A DNA stretch of 9,612 nt from positions 1 to 9,612 of the forward strand of contig JAFAHP010000587.1 in NCBI GenBank assembly GCA_019237175.1. Reading direction: 5' to 3'. Position numbers and translations under genes: made by a program. This DNA is from Alphaproteobacteria bacterium (GTDB lineage Bacteria > Pseudomonadota > Alphaproteobacteria > ATCC43930 > CGMCC-115725). Within the stretch, counting starts at the first letter, position 1, and every line of letters begins with the position of its first letter. Shown in pieces: positions 8,020-9,612 of this stretch. The notes under the pieces are model-generated. The model did not search any database. It had not been told where the DNA came from and worked only from the letters and a program-made list of their open reading frames with translations.

Positions 8020-9612
8020 GCAGATGGAAGCAAACGGAAAACCAGTGACGGGTTAGTTTGGGGATCGAGCCGAAAGCGCTGGCGGGCGCCGCGAAAACTC
8101 GACACGACGCCAGTGAAGGCTTCTTCTAACCTGAATTCTTCATCGGCCGGAAGACCGAGTGCAGCCAAGGGCAATTCGACCTCGCCTTCGTGCGCGGCAT
8201 CGGGGTCGAGGTTGACCACGACAATAACCGCATTGCCGCGGCCTCCCGCGATTTTGGCGTAGGCCAGGATCTCCGGCGCATCGCACCGGAGAAACTGCAG
8301 ATTCAGGAATTCCTGCAAAGCCGGATTACCGCGGCGCCAACGGTTGAGGATGCGGATGTCGTCCTTGATATTGCCCGGCCGGTCCCAATCCCACACTTTG
8401 TATTCGTATTTTTCAGAATTGAGATATTCTTCGCGCCCGGGAATCGGCGTGTTCTCGCACAGCTCGAAGCCGTTGTAGATGCCGTAGGCGGGCGACAACG
8501 TCGCCGCCAGTACCAGGCGAATGCGAAAGGCAGGGCGCCCGCCTTCCTGCAGAAAAACTGGCAGAATATCCGGGGTGTTGGTGAAAAAGTTCGACCGAAA
8601 ATATTCCCTCACTGGAAATTGCATCAATTCGGTTAGGTATTCGGTCAATTCCTCCTTGGTATTACGCCAAGTAAAATAGGTATAGGACTGGCTGAACCCG
8701 GCCTTTGCCAAGGCTCGCATCATTTTTGGCCGGGTAAAGGCCTCGGACAGAAAAATCGCCTCGGGGCAGCGCGTTTTGACTTCGTGGATCAGCCACTCCC
8801 AAAACGGCAAGGGCTTGGTGTGCGGATTGTCGACGCGAAAGATGCGCACACCCTCGCCTGTCCAGAACAGCACGATGTCGCGCAGCGCCGACCACAGCCC
8901 GTCGCGGTCCGCCGTCTCGAAATCGACGTTGACGATATCTTCGTATTTCTTCGGCGGGTTCTCGGCATATTTGAGCGAGCCGTCGGGGCGGAAGCGAAAC
9001 CATTGCGGATGTTCGCGCACCCAAGGGTGATCGGGCGCGCACTGTATCGCGAAATCGAGCGCCACCTCGATCCCACTGGCCCTCGCCGCGCTCACAAAGC
9101 CGCGAAAATCGGCGAGCGTGCCGAGCCCCGGCTCGATTGCGCAATGTCCGCCTTCGGCCGACCCGATCGCGTAAGGACTGCCCGGATCGCCTGGCATCGC
9201 GTGCGGGTCGTTGTTTTTGCCTTTGCGATTGACGCGGCCGATTGGGTGGATCGGCGGCAGGTAAACGACATCAAAACCGAGTGCGGCGATCTCTGGTAGA
9301 CGGGCGATACAATCGTCAAAGCTCGCGCTCCTACCCGGCAGGCGTCCCTGGCTGCGCGGAAACATTTCGTACCACGACGAAAAACGCGCCGCCCTGCGGT
9401 CGACGACGACCTCGAACTCGCGCGGGCAGCGCGTCGGATCTGGGCGCGGCAAAGCGCGCGCCATGATTTCGCGGACCGCGGCGGACAGCAATAGGTCGAG
9501 CCTCGCAGCATCGTCGCCGCGATCGAGGTCACGCAAGACCGCGCGAATCGCAGACGCATCGTCCCGCTCGGCCGATGGCAGCGCCGCTTCGAGCAATGCC
9601 TGACCCTCCCGC
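8016..9612 (-). CDS. glgE: GlgE, alpha-1,4-glucan:maltose-1-phosphate maltosyltransferase (GH13_3), 5'-truncated by the window edge
   Basis: GlgE transfers maltosyl units from alpha-maltose 1-phosphate to the non-reducing end of alpha-1,4-glucans, releasing phosphate, in the cytoplasm. The frame is open to the right edge; the first start-like codon (TTG at 9596) is internal, because the preceding in-frame codons read R-E-G-Q-A into LLEAAL, which resembles the helical S domain of GlgE. Numbering from that TTG (526 residues), one sees WYEMFPRS (75-82), the barrel start VYLPPIHPIG (111-120), RKGKNND, the phosphate-site segment ENPPKKYED (212-220), the nucleophile D256 in FRVDNPHTKP, the acid/base E285 in FLSEAFTRP, D343 in NTPDIL, and K396-Y397, matching the K534-Y535 phosphate ligands known from Streptomyces GlgE. 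The offset to that protein is about 138, so the N-terminal beta domain (roughly 135-140 residues) lies outside the window. The stop overlaps the treS start, indicating one operon. Function is very secure; the true start is not visible. Confidence 0.96.
   Translation of the reverse strand, partial: REGQALLEAALPSAERDDASAIRAVLRDLDRGDDAARLDLLLSAAVREIMARALPRPDPTRCPREFEVVVDRRAARFSSWYEMFPRSQGRLPGRSASFDDCIARLPEIAALGFDVVYLPPIHPIGRVNRKGKNNDPHAMPGDPGSPYAIGSAEGGHCAIEPGLGTLADFRGFVSAARASGIEVALDFAIQCAPDHPWVREHPQWFRFRPDGSLKYAENPPKKYEDIVNVDFETADRDGLWSALRDIVLFWTGEGVRIFRVDNPHTKPLPFWEWLIHEVKTRCPEAIFLSEAFTRPKMMRALAKAGFSQSYTYFTWRNTKEELTEYLTELMQFPVREYFRSNFFTNTPDILPVFLQEGGRPAFRIRLVLAATLSPAYGIYNGFELCENTPIPGREEYLNSEKYEYKVWDWDRPGNIKDDIRILNRWRRGNPALQEFLNLQFLRCDAPEILAYAKIAGGRGNAVIVVVNLDPDAAHEGEVELPLAALGLPADEEFRLEEAFTGVVSSFRGARQRFRLDPQTNPSLVFRLLPSA

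Noticed and set aside
7033..8262. Long plus-strand open frame (409 codons) opposite treS and the end of glgE
   Set aside because: It lies wholly antisense to frames with full catalytic motifs; long antisense open frames are common in GC-rich genes, and the translation shows no recognisable domain or ribosome site.
9594..9596. TTG at 9596 as the real glgE start
   Set aside because: The frame stays open to the window edge with GlgE-like residues before the TTG, and the protein would lack the whole N-terminal domain of the family.

Overview
The window is a GC-rich bacterial stretch (about 60 % GC by eye) almost completely filled by four co-directional genes, all read on the minus strand. In transcription order they are glgE (5' end cut by the right edge of the window), a treS-maltokinase fusion, glgB and glgX. 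Together they form a trehalose-to-alpha-glucan (GlgE pathway) cassette plus a glycogen debranching enzyme. Gene content, the fused TreS-maltokinase and the codon style fit an alphaproteobacterium of the Rhizobiales/Rhodospirillales kind, but the window has no rRNA or other taxonomic marker, so this is only an inference.

Layout, right to left: partial glgE runs from the edge to 8016; treS-maltokinase (8019 to 4657) overlaps it by the 4-base ATGA; glgB (4673 to 2349, GTG start) overlaps treS by 17 bases; a 90-base spacer (2348 to 2259) holds a repeated octamer and a weak promoter-like sequence; glgX (2258 to 39, ATG start) ends 38 bases from the left edge. No terminator is visible, so the transcription unit probably continues to the left.

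How the genes work together: TreS interconverts trehalose and maltose, the fused kinase phosphorylates maltose with ATP to alpha-maltose 1-phosphate, GlgE adds maltosyl units from it to a growing alpha-1,4-glucan, GlgB introduces alpha-1,6 branches, and GlgX debranches the product. All catalytic residues expected for these families can be found, and all reading frames are intact. No RNA gene, mobile element, CRISPR array or phage gene was seen. I found no clearly new system. The points that merit a second look are a His-to-Ser change in the first barrel strand of GlgX, the repeat structure in the glgB-glgX gap, the N-terminal extension of GlgB, and the start of treS, which lacks a Shine-Dalgarno sequence.
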